DNA of 64,000 bases from Klebsormidium nitens (GCA_000708835.1 DF237436.1:1-64000), one strand, 5' to 3'. Shown: positions 1-14,300, counted from the first letter of the stretch. Translations and numbers: made by a program. Notes: a model not told the origin generated them from the letters alone.

Positions 1-782
1 TCAGTCAGGCCAGAGCTATCCATCATAGAGCCGCGCGAGCAGTTCAGAGCACATTAGGTGCCAGGCCATTGGCGTTGTCAGGTTTCGTAGGCCGTGGGGA
101 TCTCTTCACGGTCGCTGCTTCCGGTCGTATCATTGACATTTGAGGTGCTGTGGCACTCACTTTCTGACAATGAGTTGGCTTGGCCAACGCACTGCTTTGT
201 ATATTCCGATATTGGATTCAGGAATCTAGGTAACCGTAGTCATGCACATTGCAGAGTAGGTCACACAGCGGGCTCCTCCAGACACATGCCGACTTTCATG
301 GGGTCTCATCTTGGGGAGTTGCGTCCGCTTCAAAGCGGTACCGTATGCGGCATGCCAGTTTATCGGTTCATACAATCCAAAGATGCCTCTATCCCAAAGA
401 ATGTGTCGCTGGCAAAGTACGTACTAGTACCTATCCTAAAAGCGCACCACTGGAAAGGCTCAAGTTCTCTCATCAGTCAGAGCATGCACAACTGCCAATA
501 GCTTCTTCTGGCCTGCAGCAGCAACTGAACTACCAATCCATGCAATTGAAGAGGAGGTAGGAGCTCTCAGAGCCGCAGAAGGTTGTAATAGCAAACAGCT
601 CTGTAAGCAGCTGGCAAGCTCGAGCTCTCTGTCGTGATCAAGCTGATCGCTGTTGATGAAGAAATAGGATTTCCAATCGAGAAAGAACTTGCTACAGTAC
701 CTCAGGACGTAGATTGAAAGGACCAGGGCTTGATCTAACTTCTTCCAATTGTTGCAAACGTCCAAGGTAAACCGGCACCACC
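1..782. other. Upstream region of the secreted-protein gene
   Basis: I found no phase-consistent exons here on either strand. The open frames (for example 94-501 on + and 460-882 on -) have no recognisable motif, and the - strand frame runs across the signal-peptide exon of the next gene. The stretch most likely holds the 5' UTR and promoter of the + strand gene starting at 783. No clear TATA box was seen. Confidence 0.5.
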
Positions 783-3700
783 ATGGCAGGTCGTAGTCTG
801 TCCGCTCTGCTGCTGGTGACATTGGCTTTAGCAGCATGCTTTTCCAGTGCTGCTGCACAGCAAACTGTCTACCCTGACACAATCTCCTATCAGGTGATTA
901 TGAACAAAAGCTGTGCATGTCCTAAATTGACTCCATCTTCCTGCTTTCAGCTTTTTGTACCCCTCATGACAATGCAAACGTTTTTTTGTCAGATCAAAAT
1001 TTGCTAATAGGTGCAGAAGAGTCTTCTTCGATGCTTACCAACCAAGAAGACCTTGTGGAAATCACTGAACTTTGGAAGCTCAGTGTTCTGATAACTCCAA
1101 CTTGCGTAAAAAGTGATCATACAACTTCTCTTCAACAAGCTCCACTTTACACCCCTTACTGCGCCTTGAAGAGAAGCCAAGCTTCCTGAGCTGCATTCTT
1201 TTGCTGCTTTGCATATTATATGAAGGAAATGGGTGCACCTCCAAACAGGCTCATGGCCGTGATGACATCAGGCAGTGGCGCTCTGACATCATCAAGGGCA
1301 CAACTGTGTGGAAGGTGGACTTCAACTTCCTGCCCCAGGTGAGCCTTCCCCTCAAAAGGCCTTCATTGTTCAGAGGGTATTTGTCCCTTCTAGTCAACAT
1401 CTCCTCTACTTTGAAACAATCTTCCGAATTAGGAGTTTTTGCAGCTAGCGTCCTGCCAATTTCTGCCATTTCTTAGTCTCCATTCTGCTTCGAAAGACTT
1501 CACTTCCTCTATCAGTTCTCCTAAGCAAACGTAAAAGGGTCACGTTGCCATTATTAGAGATTCTTACTCTGCTGCAATACTCAACAGCTTCCTCGAAAGG
1601 AAGCAAAGCAGTCCTTTCTCCTGACCCCAGCATTGCATGCCTGTATCGCCAGGTCTGGTGCCAAAACCAGCCCAATGTGGCAGATCCCAGCGACCCAAGG
1701 GGATGCATTCTCCTCGTGCACAGCCAGACTGCTTACAATTTTGGGGACAGGGGTGGGTACTCTCTGGCTGAGCCTGACCTCAAATATTTGACGTATAAAT
1801 GCTACTTCTGTATTCTGTCATGCTGTTCTTTTCCTCGCTGTCTGGGACGGCATTGCTTTGAAGTATGCAAAGCTTACCAAATTGAGATATAGATGGTAAG
1901 TCTGCTTGGGCAACAGCTTTATCAATGGCAGTGGCCTCAGGGTGTTCTGATCAGGTCTTGAGGTGTTTTGTGACACCGAGGTGCCGAATTTCACACCAAA
2001 ACAACAAGTCAAGCGTATGTCCAATATTACATGCCAGGCAGGCATGCAGCAACCCCGCATTCAGTGTAGACCCACTTACTCATGCTTTGGCTTTACAGCA
2101 CCTTGCGCTGTCCTAAGTCATTGGTTTCTCATAAGTGCCTGCTTGTATGCGATAAGAACTGTGATGAGGCTGTTTCTTTGGCCTTGTTCACCAGGTCCCA
2201 ACAGCACCACAGACGTCCTCAACTGGCTGGCTGACCCTGCAAACAAGCCGCTCATCAGTATGGACAAGCCCCGTCAATACTTTGCTATGACTTTCCGAAA
2301 CTTCATCATCAACTGGGGTGGACGGACGCCTAAGGTGAAGCACTGATCTGCTCATGCTGGTGAAGCTTATTCCGTTTCTGGCTGCTGCAAGAGGTTCACA
2401 CCTGGGAGTCTGCCTTTCTGTTATCACCGCTCTAGCTCATCTGGAAGCTGGAGCTTGTCTCAGCTTCATATTTGCTGACGGTCTCGCTACCAAGTGCACC
2501 TTAACTGACAGGATTCACTTTTCCAAGTTGCAAGACGTCGGTTTGTGGCAACTCCTCAGGCCTCTGTTTAGAGGACATTGAGGGCAGCTGTTTGTGCACG
2601 TTGCTTGTACAGTCAGCTGAAATTCCATCCGATCGAAAAGTGGATTCGTGGTCTATCTGTTGGTAACTACCTTGTTGGCTTCATCTGTGAGCTGGAACCT
2701 CTACTTAATAAAAACATATAGGTTCCTAGATTTAAACAGCACAATGACGTATGCAACGTGCTCCTTCCTGAAGACGTTGTGTCTGATTGCAGAGCCCTTG
2801 TGACAACTCCACCGATTCGAACAACAACATAGCACTGTTTGACGACTTCTTCAATGCTGCAAACAAGGTCATCCAGGATAACAATCTGAATGTTGAGTTC
2901 TACATCGACCAGATTGCGGCGTGAGTCTATCATACGACAAACCACCTGCTTGCATATGCGCTCCTGTGTACATGCTCACTGTGCTAACTCTGGGGTCATC
3001 TCAACACAAAAGAAGTCTTGATGTGTGCTGTCACGTTACATTACTTTTTTAAGACTAACTGTGTGCTGGTTCCTGCAGCTCTGGCAATGCATCCTGCCTG
3101 GCTGACAGATGGCGGCCTTGGGTGAGGCGATGCCCTGGGTGTTCTTGGACGAAGGCCGGCTGATTTTGCTGCTGTTGGTCTTGTACTCAGCATGTCTTCT
3201 ATAATGTCATCTAGCTCTGATTGCTTGTCTGATGAAAACTCGCTCTGCGCCGACAGCGGCTGGGCTCTGCTGCGCTGCAAAACGGGGTGTAAGAAGCTTG
3301 GAAATCCATTTTTGATTCTAGAGACGGTGAGGGTAGATTAGCTGCTGCTGTTTTGTGTCCATTTAGAGCTTCCGCTTTGAGTGTGCAGGTGTCGAGCTGG
3401 GACAGAGGGGTGCTGGACAATCAGGCGCAGTCCAACACTTCCTCAAACGGTGACGACCGATTCCAGGTAATGGGAGCTAGTCTCAAGCTTGGCTTCTTTC
3501 AGGAGAACTGACCGAGCAACTGACGATGCTAGCTTTAATGTTGCTTACTTCGGAATTCGCAAAGGTCATCCTTGAAAATAGTTGACCATTGGATCTAAGC
3601 CGTTCGTGCGTTGGTGGGGTCACAGAGCTCCAAGGTAGCTCAACCCCCTTCATTCAGTATTTCCTGTGTGAATGCGCAAGTGGATATGTGGATCTCTTCG

Positions 3701-6700
3701 TCGTGTACAGGTCATGAATCGTGGCGAGTTGACGTCGCAATGGCAGCAGTTTGCCAACAACTCTTTCTTTAAGTTCGGCCAATCATCCTACCCACTCGTA
3801 CTGTACGAGGTGAGCGGATACTTCCAAACCTTGCGACAAATTAGCAACTTTACTGTCGTCCTTGGTTCACATTCAGATAAATCCAAGCAACTGGAGACCG
3901 ATCTCAGGCAACTCTGCAACGTTTCGCAGAGCTTTGAAGATGCTGATGCAGCGTCTGGAAGGGTTGACCCTTGCCATGGAGAGTCGCTTAGGGCGCTGGC
4001 TCTTCCCGCTTCGATCTTTTATGCGACCCCTTTTTCTAAAAGCAAGTGATGTTAAAGTACTGATCCAAGCACGTCACCGAAGGGTCAGATTGATGATCGA
4101 GATCGTTTGTATTAGGATTTTACCAAATCTAATTTTACCAAATCGAAGGTATTCATTCCGAGCGTCTCCTGTTCATGGCATGTCACTGAGCGACTTCTCA
4201 GCAACTATGACCACCCTAGATCTGATTGCTCTGGACTAACGAAAATAATGTTGTTGCGCAGCCCATCGACGAGCCACGCATCAACTTTTACCAGGACATC
4301 TACCTGAGCAGCGGACTCAATCACGTGCCAGGTGAGACACGCCATTTTTTCCAAGTACGTCGAGATCAATGAGCGAGGCACCCTTGATGGTCACAGTACA
4401 GGTTCCCTCAGCGCCTCAATTCTTAGCATATGAAAGTGCATTCGGCGGTTTCGTCATTGGTCGTCATTTGGCCGACTTCCTTTCGGCATGGAAAGTTTGA
4501 ATTTAAATCAGGCAACTTGCATATATTTCCTTCAAGCGCTTTTGAAAGGCGATCGCCGGTCCCTCTTGTCACCCCGCTTCAGCAACTCACATGCCAATCG
4601 CCCATTTTTCTTTCGAAGCCCACAGAGCTCTAGATCCGCCTCCCTTCTTCTCGGGCTGAGCTCTAGAAGTGGGGAAAATCAAGCACAACTTTTCTCACTG
4701 CCGCAGGGTTCCGCATCGCCACCAACTCGGATCCCGCCATGTTCAACCTGTACTCCGGCTCCCGGTCGAAAAAGACCGTTCATGTGCAGATCACCAACGA
4801 CACTGCCATCAACGTCAACAGCCCCGCCAACAACCGCGTCCTCGGCTACGTAAACTGGCCGCAGGTACGTCGTGCGCCCTCCGATGAGGATCTACCGGGG
4901 AAGTCTTTGGAGGATCCTCTTAGGATAATACTACTGAAACCCTCGCACAAGTTCGTCTTCGCTTCTTCTTTTGCGCTGTCTCACTCTTCGGAACCAACCA
5001 GGTACTCGCACGAGTTCGTTCACAGTTGTTTTTACGTTGTCTCGCTCTTCGCAGCCAACCAGGTACTGCAAGCTCGATTCTTTGACGCACGAGTCTCATG
5101 GTCGACTCGCTGCTTTTACTCTGAACTCGGTTGCAGAAACAGCCGTGTCTGAAAGCTTTAACAACCACATATTACGTAACTTGGTCTGCTGGTCAGGGGG
5201 AAAAGGAGCGGAACGACGGACGCTCTCAGTTTCCGCTTTCATTTTCTCAGCGTCATGCTCACTTTCTGGTTGTGCGCAGACGGTGACAATCCCGGGCAGT
5301 GGAAGCTTCACGATCGTGACCATCTACATTGACAACACCCAGACGTACCGTTACATCGCGCACTCTGCTCAGGCACCTGCTGACGTCAGCAACGTGGCGG
5401 GTCCGCTGCCCAGGTAGGCCCGTGCCGCAGCGTAGACACAAAAAGGCACTCATGACGGCTGTTGCTCATGTGCGCTTCAAGATGCTGACTTGCTTGCAGC
5501 TTCGGTGGACTGAAAATGGAGGGCAAACGAGAGATATGGAGCCCTCCTTTGAGCGACCTAAAAGTGAAATTTGAACCTCTTTGGTTCTGCCTGACGGCAA
5601 GACAGTGCATTCCTTTCTGCAACAGGAATCTCTGTTTAATGCTGACATTCATACATTGTTCCCTGACCTCGAAGCATTGGCTCCAACCTCTCGTGTACGA
5701 ACTCGAGTCTACCTCTGCTCCCGAAATTCAAGTGCAATTGGTTTCTTTCCCTCGAGTCTTGTTACGAGCTTCAAGCTCTTCCCTTCAGGGTAAAGATGCA
5801 GAACTACACCCAGATTGGCCGCAGCGCCTTGCCCTCTCCCCCTTCCGGAATCTTGACGTCCGCAGGCCAGGTCAATGTCAACGGCAACCAGCTCATCTGG
5901 GTTTCTAACAACACCGCCATGCTGACGTACAAGCTCGACGCCAGCACAGGTAAGCCGAATGGACACTGGACCCCGATACTTGACCCAATTTAGGAACCGA
6001 ATGACTCGCTAACTCGCTCCCAGCTCCCAGCAAGAAACACATCTAGGGCAGCTTTGCTTAACAACAGCTCTCAAACCAATCGTTGGTTCAGTCTGTAACA
6101 CGGACGTGGGCTTAGACCCCCAGACTTGCGCATAAATGGCTCTAATTCGGCGAGTGCTGCTTCCTGCAGATCCTCATTTGGGGGGCTGCTCCTTATCTTC
6201 AACTACTTACGGTTTTCAAGGCGATCTATCCTTAACGCATCACGTCGTTTCTTTTCGCAGGCAGCCTGACCTTCAACAGCGTCACCCTGTTCACGGCGAA
6301 CTCGACCACTGACGTCCAATGGGGCGTCGTGACGGCCATCCCCTTCCCCGGCGCGTCCGACGGGTCTTTGGCAGTAGTCAAGGTGAGCTTCCAAGCGTGC
6401 TCGCTGATCATACCTTCCAAGCGTGCTCGCTGATCATACCTTGCATAAGATGACTGATGCGTCTGATCAGAAGGGAGGTCTGCAAGAGAGATCTTACAAA
6501 TCGATGCTGCATTCAGCATCCGCAAATGGCTCGTAGGGTCTTGTATAGCAACGCAGATGAATCGCACTATCCCGATCATCATCGTGGAAGTATAGGCTAA
6601 GCCGCAGACGCAAAATTGTCTCGTGACGCGTTTCTTCGGTGTAGAACGGAGAAGAGTAGTACCCTCTCGAAGAGCCCAAGCTTCGTGTACGAATGTAATT

Positions 6701-9700
6701 AAAACACTTCTTCAAGCCAGTTCAAGCTAGCCTAACTGCGACGGCTTTTTGACCTCCGCGTTCTACACCACAATCCGAGCACACAGATCTGGACACTGGC
6801 TGATTGGTTTTGGTCCTTCTCCGCATCGAAGCAGCGCCTTTCTTGGATGCAACGCTCTGCAGGTCTCTAGCTCCCAAATTTTCACCTTCGCTTCCATCGT
6901 ACAGATGCTTCCGTAGACCTACCCTCCGAATCACTCCGCCAAGCATCCGTTTCTTTTCCCCCCCCCAGGTCACTGCGGGCGCGCTCGACAACAACATCCG
7001 GCTGCTGACTCCCTGCACCGTGTGGGCTCAGCTGTACAAGGTCAACCCCCTCGCCGCCAGCAACACTTCAGTGGCTGCCGCCTCCGCAGTAGGGTCCACC
7101 CAGTGCATCTCCAACTGGCCGGGACCCAGCCAGGGTTCTGGCGCCAAGCTGGCCGCGACGATCGTGCCGGCATATAACGGCTCTCGCTGCAACGGCGGTA
7201 TTGAGGTGAGCTTTGGTGGGAGTACGACGGACCGGAAGTGGTCTGCTTGAGGGGTAGCGGTGTGCGGAAGCAGCTTAGTTAGTCTGGGTCAGAGTCCGCT
7301 TTGCAGTTACCCTTCAAGTGTAGGATCTCCAAATGCTGCTCTGGTGTCCCGCCACCGTGGTCTTGTTCACTGCTGTTTGACTTCTCTATTTGGACGGGCG
7401 TACAAACCGCCTTGATAATAGAAAGTTCTGTACGTCCATTTAGAGTTGATTGTTGCCAGTCTGGACTTGAGGAGGAGTCAGCCCCTGAACGAAAAGGAAG
7501 CGACTACTAACGAACAGCCTCCCAATAGATGCTTAAAATGTTGTTGCATTTCACTAGATTTAGGAGCGCAGTGAAGTGAGATCAACCATTCTCGCGACCA
7601 ATGTTGCTGGAGTAGGATCCCTTTCAACCCCTCCTCTAAAGGTCCGTCATGCTGGGGCAGGTATTCGCGGCATACAGCGGCTACTTCTCGTTCAACATGA
7701 TCAGCATCGACCCCAAGGTCTACGCGACGCACTTCTGCATGGACCCCGCGGGTGAGGCGCTTCAATAGGCTCTGCTTACTTGCTCCGTAAGCGTTGGCAT
7801 CGAGCGGGGTGCATGGCAGCGAGCCGCCTGTTATTCTCTGCTGTCAATTCTCTGGGCGTCTTCCTAAAAGCTGAGATGTGGAAGCCAATGAGGCCAACGG
7901 GCCGATGATGGAGATAACAACTTGCGTCTGCTGGGGAAGGAAGTCAGTTGGCGAATGTGTGGGGAAATTGAGAAGGTGTGGCAGAGATTATAAAAAGGTC
8001 GTCGAGTTCGACGAACGGCTTGGTTTCGACGCAGGTGGAGACTCTCCCGCACCTCTGGTGCCTGCTTTGACTACGTATCCTCCCGTCTTCGCGATCGGCG
8101 ACTTCCCAAGTAAGTCAAGTACATGAAGGTCGCTTTCTGGATTGTAATAGTCAAAGAGAATTCATTTGAGCAGAAAGCATAATGTTTGGTGTACGAATCA
8201 ACTCCGGAAGCTTCTTTACGGCAGGACGCCTCTCTCCATCGTTGCTAATCTTCGACATGCCGAATCGATAACGAAGATCAAATGATCCGCCTTGCAATCA
8301 CGAGAGTTTGTTTTTGAAGAACCCTCCGCAGAAAGTCGTGCAAGGGATAACTCAGCGATGGCGACCCCAGCTTTGCGCTGAGGTGAGTACGTCGGCTTTC
8401 GGTTGACTCTTTTTCTGCCTGAGGAGTAGAAGCCTTTTCATATTGCAGGGTCACCGGATCTTATCACAAGCTTTTGCTGTGCAGGCGTGGCTGCTCTTGC
8501 TTACAATGGCCGCGCTGTCCTGGCTCTAGTCAACACCAACTCGTTTTGCTACAACAGCTACCAGCGCGATGACTCCCCGCTGGGGTAAGCTTAGCTTCTG
8601 TCCTACTTTCTGCGCACGCTTCTGAGCCTCCCGGTGTAGATTGAACCTGATTCGAACGGTTTGATCGCAATCTGGTGCCCACCATCAGCAGGTAGAGGTG
8701 CTGCATACATGAGTGACGTTTTCGCAGGTTCAATCGAGGTTGCAACGCGGAAAGCAGAGGGCTAAATGGTAGTGATTCTGAGACCCTTCAAAAGGGATGC
8801 ATGGGCTGTGATGAGAAGGAGGTTTGAAGAAGGTGCTTGAATGCTCGCATGAGATAACGCGCTGTGGTCAACATTTTGCAGGCTGCCCCAGATCTGCGAT
8901 GCCTACAAGCTTGGCTTTGGACAGCCGTCGGTAAGTCCTTTCTTTTTTGCTGACGTTTGGATGCTCTTCGAAAACGTTGTCTATCTCTTGCGCCCAAATC
9001 ATTGCTGGGCGCGGTGGTCAAGGCGGTGTTCATAACAATTGACTCATGTTGCAGAATGCAGAGGAGTAACACTATATCACTTGCACGTGCGATCAACCGC
9101 GAATGCAGTACAGACGTCGCTGCTGTCAAAAGATGCAAAGATCGGTTAGCATTTGCTGCATGTAACATTCCTCGGAAAGGTTTGCAGCATAGAGTCTGCT
9201 TTCTTCCCTTCGAAGCCAACACTAAACGACTAAATGTCCCATAAATCTCATCGAAATCTCATAAGGAAATCAAGGACAGAGCAGGCGCCATGGGGGGCTC
9301 CCATCTTTTCAACATACCGACTCGCTTGTTACAAACCTCTGTCGACCAACCTTGAGACGCACGGATGCTGCCGACAAATCTGACTCGAAAGATGGAGGTC
9401 TCTGTCAATTGTGTCATCAGCTCTTTGTTATTCTCAGTTGGGCGTCCTGGCGTACACGTACGGCTATGCGGACGTCCTGGTTCCGAAGCTCCAGGCCAAC
9501 ACGCCCAACGGCACGCTCATCACCAGTGCCTGCGACGACATGCTCTTGCACGGCACCTACGACCAGGTAAGTCGGAACACTCTTAGATCAGCTGGAAGCC
9601 CTTGATGAGTTCTGCGTGCCCAAATTGTTGATTGTTGAGTTCTGCGTGATTGTTGAATCCTTTAAGGGCAGGGCCGCGTGATGTACTTGCAGCTTTCTCG

Positions 9701-10519
9701 GTGGATCGAGCCTTTCCAGCCTTCTGGAAAGTCTAGTGAACTAGGAATTTGGTGTAGCTCATCTTTGCTCTTTCCAGTGACTTTCAAGGGGGGCTGGATT
9801 GTGAGTTCGAACTTGTACAGCAAACATCAACGTTGTCCGGGTGCTTTCGTGCAGGGGTATCAGCCCACCATTGCATTGGCCTACCCCGGGGGCCCCGCCC
9901 CCGTTGCCGTTGAAGTGCACGTTGGCATCGAGTCCCTTGGTAAGTCACTCCGCGAGGGAAGCCCATAGCAAGCCTTTCTCGCGTCCGAGCAATCTATCGG
10001 CCGTGTAGTGCAGCTCTTTGAAGTGCACAGGCTGTCCCCAAGGGCACTGATATTTTCAGAACCACCCGCACAATTCAAGATCTTGGCATGTTCGCGTGTC
10101 TCTCCGCGCTTCCGTCACAAGCCTTAAGCCTTCAATTTGCACGCCCTGAGAGTCCAAGTAAACCGCTCCGGCTGCCAGCGTCTGCTCCCCTTCCACTGGA
10201 AAAGTGCTCAGAGCGTGTTTTACGACATAAGGACCTTGTAGACTTCTTGTTCAAGCGATACGTTCGATCTGGGGGCCCAAAATGCTACTCGAAAGCAAGT
10301 GGCCGACTGTAATTCGTGACAATTGTGGTACTACGAAAAGATCTGGCAAAGGGAGTCGCAAAGGCGTCCCACTCAAAGCCACTGATCAGCTGACTGGGTG
10401 CTTCTCGTGCCGTTTTCCCAGCCCACGGCGACTGCGGGTCCCCGGTACCCTCTTCGGGTCTGGTACTCGACTCCTGGGTGCTCCCTCAGCTGCCCACTGC
10501 CGCGCCCGCTTCCTCTTGA
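783..10519 (+). CDS. Secreted Asn-rich glycoprotein, unknown family (21 exons, 765 aa)
   Basis: Exons: 783-893, 1249-1338, 1653-1752, 2195-2334, 2793-2920, 3079-3121, 3389-3466, 3711-3809, 4262-4331, 4707-4864, 5280-5413, 5789-5949, 6261-6382, 6969-7205, 7661-7751, 8035-8109, 8485-8584, 8882-8930, 9438-9566, 9855-9939, 10422-10519. All introns are GT-AG and the phase is consistent at each of the 20 junctions, giving 2298 coding bases including TGA. The start ATG lies in CCACCATGG and opens a signal peptide (hydrophobic core LSALLLVTLALAACF, likely cleavage after SSAAA). The mature chain has 12 N-X-S/T sequons, scattered cysteines, many Asn, Ala and Gly, and no further membrane segment or GPI-type tail, so export to the cell surface or wall is inferred. 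I do not recognise a domain. The exact position of exon 2 is the least certain part. Confidence 0.85.
4944..5068. repeat. About 63-bp imperfect tandem duplication in intron 10
   Basis: Two diverged copies begin at 4944 and 5007. Each starts with a CGCAC-AGTTCG motif and ends with CCAACCAGGTACT. A third, weaker copy may continue after 5068. It lies wholly inside the intron between exons 4707-4864 and 5280-5413. Confidence 0.7.
6389..6440. repeat. 26-bp perfect tandem duplication just after a splice donor
   Basis: The unit starting TTCCAAGCGTGCTCGCTGAT occurs at 6389 and again at 6415. It lies a few bases downstream of the donor of exon 6261-6382. Being near-identical, it is probably recent. 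Confidence 0.9.
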
Positions 10520-11300
10520 CCGCAAGAAATCATGTTTATCACGAGTTGTCGACAGCTTTTAGGCGAGGCCTGAAATCCTGCAGGCACCTCGGTTGGGATT
10601 TTCCTTATTTATTGCGAAAACTACTGTAGCAGTGTTTGAGCGATGGCTGTTTTGAATTGTCCACTTTGAGTCGAGAAATCGGTTAGAATTCATGAACCAT
10701 TGTGCAATTACATAACGGCAATATAGCTAGCGGCCTCGTTTGAGGTAGTAGAGGTGACCCGGCGATCACGCATGAAAAACGCGAATTAACATGTGGGCAG
10801 GATGTACGTGTGCCATTCCCTATTGCAGTGACCGAAGGCCGTTGGCTGGAGCCACTGACCAAATTGACGGTTTGAACAACGTACTGTGAGTTGACCTCCC
10901 GCTCATAAATGTCACCAGATTCAGATGATGTGTGAAGTTGTTCATATAAGAGCGTGCGGAATAGCTCAATGAAATCGAGCTGAAACTTGGATACTTTATC
11001 AGGGAGGTGACGTGCATGCAGACACGCATCAATGTACGCATGGCCACTATTTACAGCATTCCGGCCTACTTCAAGTGGTCAAATCTCCTGGTTGAAGGAC
11101 TTGATACCGTCTACGTCAAACGTCCGCTCTGCACCTCTATATCAGCTCTGAAGCCTGCAATTTCACTCGGCAATCCTTTAAGTTCATAATAGCGGCTTAT
11201 AGAAAAGCTACGTGCTCGGACCAAGAGGATTCTACTCGCACGACAGGGTTTCAAAGGCGCGCGATCGGCCCCAATGTGCGCCTTGATCTCGTAGGGAAGC
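10520..11300. other. Convergent intergenic region
   Basis: Spacer between the 3' ends of the secreted-protein gene (+) and the FUT8-like gene (-). It should hold both 3' UTRs and polyadenylation signals. I see no coding exon and no clear structured RNA. Confidence 0.5.
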
Positions 11301-14300
11301 TCATCTCGCCTCGCCCATGTTCAACGCGACATGAGCAGTCCGACGTTTTCCCGATGTTCTTCTTATCTCGTCGATCAACCGGTTCCAGTTAGAGCCCGGT
11401 ACGCCCACAAAGTAATCACATTCCACTGAGATAACCAGATTGACGAACGACTGGTCGGTAATGTCCCGGCCCCTCCCGATGCCCCGCATCTCGGAAACTC
11501 GGGGGAGCCCCCGGGTGTATAGGAAATCCCACGAAGGGTAAAGACGCGTCTCGTTGACCACTGTCTCCATCTCCGTGCTCAACCAGATGGTCCTGCAAAC
11601 AAGCACGTATAGACTTCAATCAGCTAAAAAACTTGGTGGTAAAGAAGCCAGTGAGACATCGAGTGACACAAGGGGGCGCCACGTCAGGTGATCAGCCCAA
11701 TCTTGCTTTGAGCGAGTATTGAAGTGCACGAGCAAAGCGCGCGATTACTGCAGGGCGTCAAACGGACAAAAGGTTGCCGGATCGGGTAGAAGGTTGACCG
11801 CGACGGAGAAGAGATTGGCGCATAACAGGTTTCTACAACGAACAGAGATCTATGCCTTGCAGCTCTGCAGAACGTCTTCCGCAACTAAGAAAGGCGGGCG
11901 TCAACCAGATGCTTGGCGCTTGATCACGCTTGAAAATTTTCGTTGCAGGATTGAACGGACGGGATATGGATCCAACAGCACTTTCCTTACCAGAAGTTGA
12001 TCATGCAACTTTTACGCTTGTCTTTCTTTTCAGTCTGATCAACGTTGATCGGCTTGGGCGGCAGGCGGCAGCATTCCGTTAGCAAAGATGCAGCTGTTCT
12101 CTCGTTTTGGGGGGTAATCTGAAAAGGATACTAAGGAAGGTAATCAGAAATTCTTTCTGAATGTTTCATCGCGATGAAAAAGAGAGACGTGAAGCTCACC
12201 TGACGGAAGGGTTGTGCCGCCGTATCCGCTCCGCCATCGCCATAAAGGCGCCGAAGTCGTACAGTTCCATTTCGGCCGCCTTATCCCCCTGCCGCACGTG
12301 CAATGAGATACAAGGCCCCGGCAAGAAGGGCCCCCGCTCATCCGGGCTCCAAAACGTGGTCTCCAATTCGCCTTTCATGAGGCCGCCGTAACTAGAGTCG
12401 GTGAGGATTCTGCTCTGGCGCATTTTGGCGGCAAGCAGGTCACGGGCCACCTGATCAGGGGGAAGCGCGGTAACGGGTTATAGGAGGAGGAAAGGTGAGA
12501 GTTGGGCGCGGGTTTCGGTCTCTTGCTAGACACCTTTACAAGTCATCCTTGGAAAGGAGATCGAGCCTGCTACCATTGCAAGCATTGAATTCTGTTCTTG
12601 TGCATCGCTTCCGATCCTTGGAGCAGGTTCGCTTGCGCGATCACTGGTTGCTTGAGGATGTGGAAGAGTGCGGCACTTACAGAACGTCCACCGAAAACAG
12701 CATGCTTTTTGAAAATATAATGAATAGAAGGACACAACTACAAAGGAGACAGAGTTTCAAGCATAGAACTGAGCTTCCTGGACGAGCTTTTTCTCAGCGA
12801 TACCCTTCGACTCAAGTCTGATTTAGCATGGTGCGGAATCAATGGAGCTTTAGTCCACAGAGCCCGGTCTGGTTCGGGCTGGACGTTATTTGACTCTCAG
12901 AACGACGGAAACATGAAACAAACTTCCCAAAGCACAATTACTCGTCCCCAACAGGCGAGAGAGACTCTGATAGCAGAAGCAGGCGGCCAAGCAAATGTAG
13001 TTCGAACTGTTCAAGAAAGCTTCCGGACAAGCTGTCCATGGTCCTGACTTGTATGCAACGGAGTCGCACACCCAACTGGAAGCGCTCGCTCAAATGCGCA
13101 GCCAACCTCAGACAACATCATACGAGCAGCAAAAACAGAATAGTAAATGCTCACCTGCTTCCCGTACACGCGGTGCCGCTCCCGGTTGGCCAAATGGGAT
13201 CTTGTCATACGAGCATCAATGCAGGAAAGCTTATGCCCACCTGCTTTCCGTATACGCGGTGCCGCTCCCGGTTGGTGAGACGGCACAGATAGCTGCTGGG
13301 CCATCGCAGCAGGTACTTGGTGGCCTGCGCGCGCCACCAGGAAGTGCGCGCGCGCCTCTCGTCCGCGTGGAACAGCTTGCCCTGGTTCTCCAGGGTCAAC
13401 ACCGACTCCTTCAGCCACGGCTGGCCCCAGTTGCTGGGGGCCTGGAAGCACAGCGCACGGGAAGTTCTGGCTGCTGATTATCAGACTGTAGCTTCGGATC
13501 TAGAACATAACCTGACTTTAACTGTGTTACAAGACTGGTTACCGCCAAAGCCTGGTTCTTGGACAAATAACCACTCTCCAAGCATCCCCTAACCAGTTCA
13601 TAACTATCCATGGTTAAGGGTCACAAATTCTGAAGGAGCAGGTGGTACTCTGGATGTTGAACAGCGATTTTGGAAGAACACGAACCGTAAATGGGCAGCG
13701 GAATGCAAAGAGAACATTCCGCAGGATACAGTGGGTCCATAAGTGAAGCCTTTGCGAAGTCAGTGAAAGTCTGTGGATGCAAAAGGTGTCTGCAGTAGCT
13801 CCCTACTCGAATTTTCAGGGGGGTTCGTGACAGGTGCCGCTATGCATTCGCCTGAAACAAGACGAACCAACACTTTAAATGTCGCTCAAGCAGGACTGAC
13901 TTTTCACTTAAAAGCTCGTTCTACGCTTTCCATCCCGTCTATCATCTCGTCGACAAATTTCGCTGCTTACGGGATTGCTCGGTCAGAAGCCACTATCCCA
14001 CGAACAAAACGTCTGCGCCCACCAAATATTTGGGTCAGTTACGGTTATGGTTTGGTTGACAGCAACCTAAACGCATTTTGTGCGCTCACCTGCTCGGTGT
14101 ACAGCCAGTAGTGCGCGTGGTGAAACATTTCCCTGACGAAGTAAACGCGCGCGTCAGAGGCGAGCCCTGTGACTACTTGCTCGCTGCTCGCGTTGTGCGC
14201 GCCGCGGGCCACGGACACTTTGCGCGCAAACAGGTCCAAGCCGACCGTCCTGCAGCGAAGAGAAAAGAGCATTCAGCAACCAAACACAGGAGGTTCGGCT

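Noticed and set aside
94-501. 135-codon + strand open frame near the window start
   Set aside because: No ATG at its start, no recognisable motif and no continuation by splicing.
460-882. 140-codon - strand open frame
   Set aside because: It overlaps the signal-peptide exon of the + strand gene, has no motif and no splice partners.
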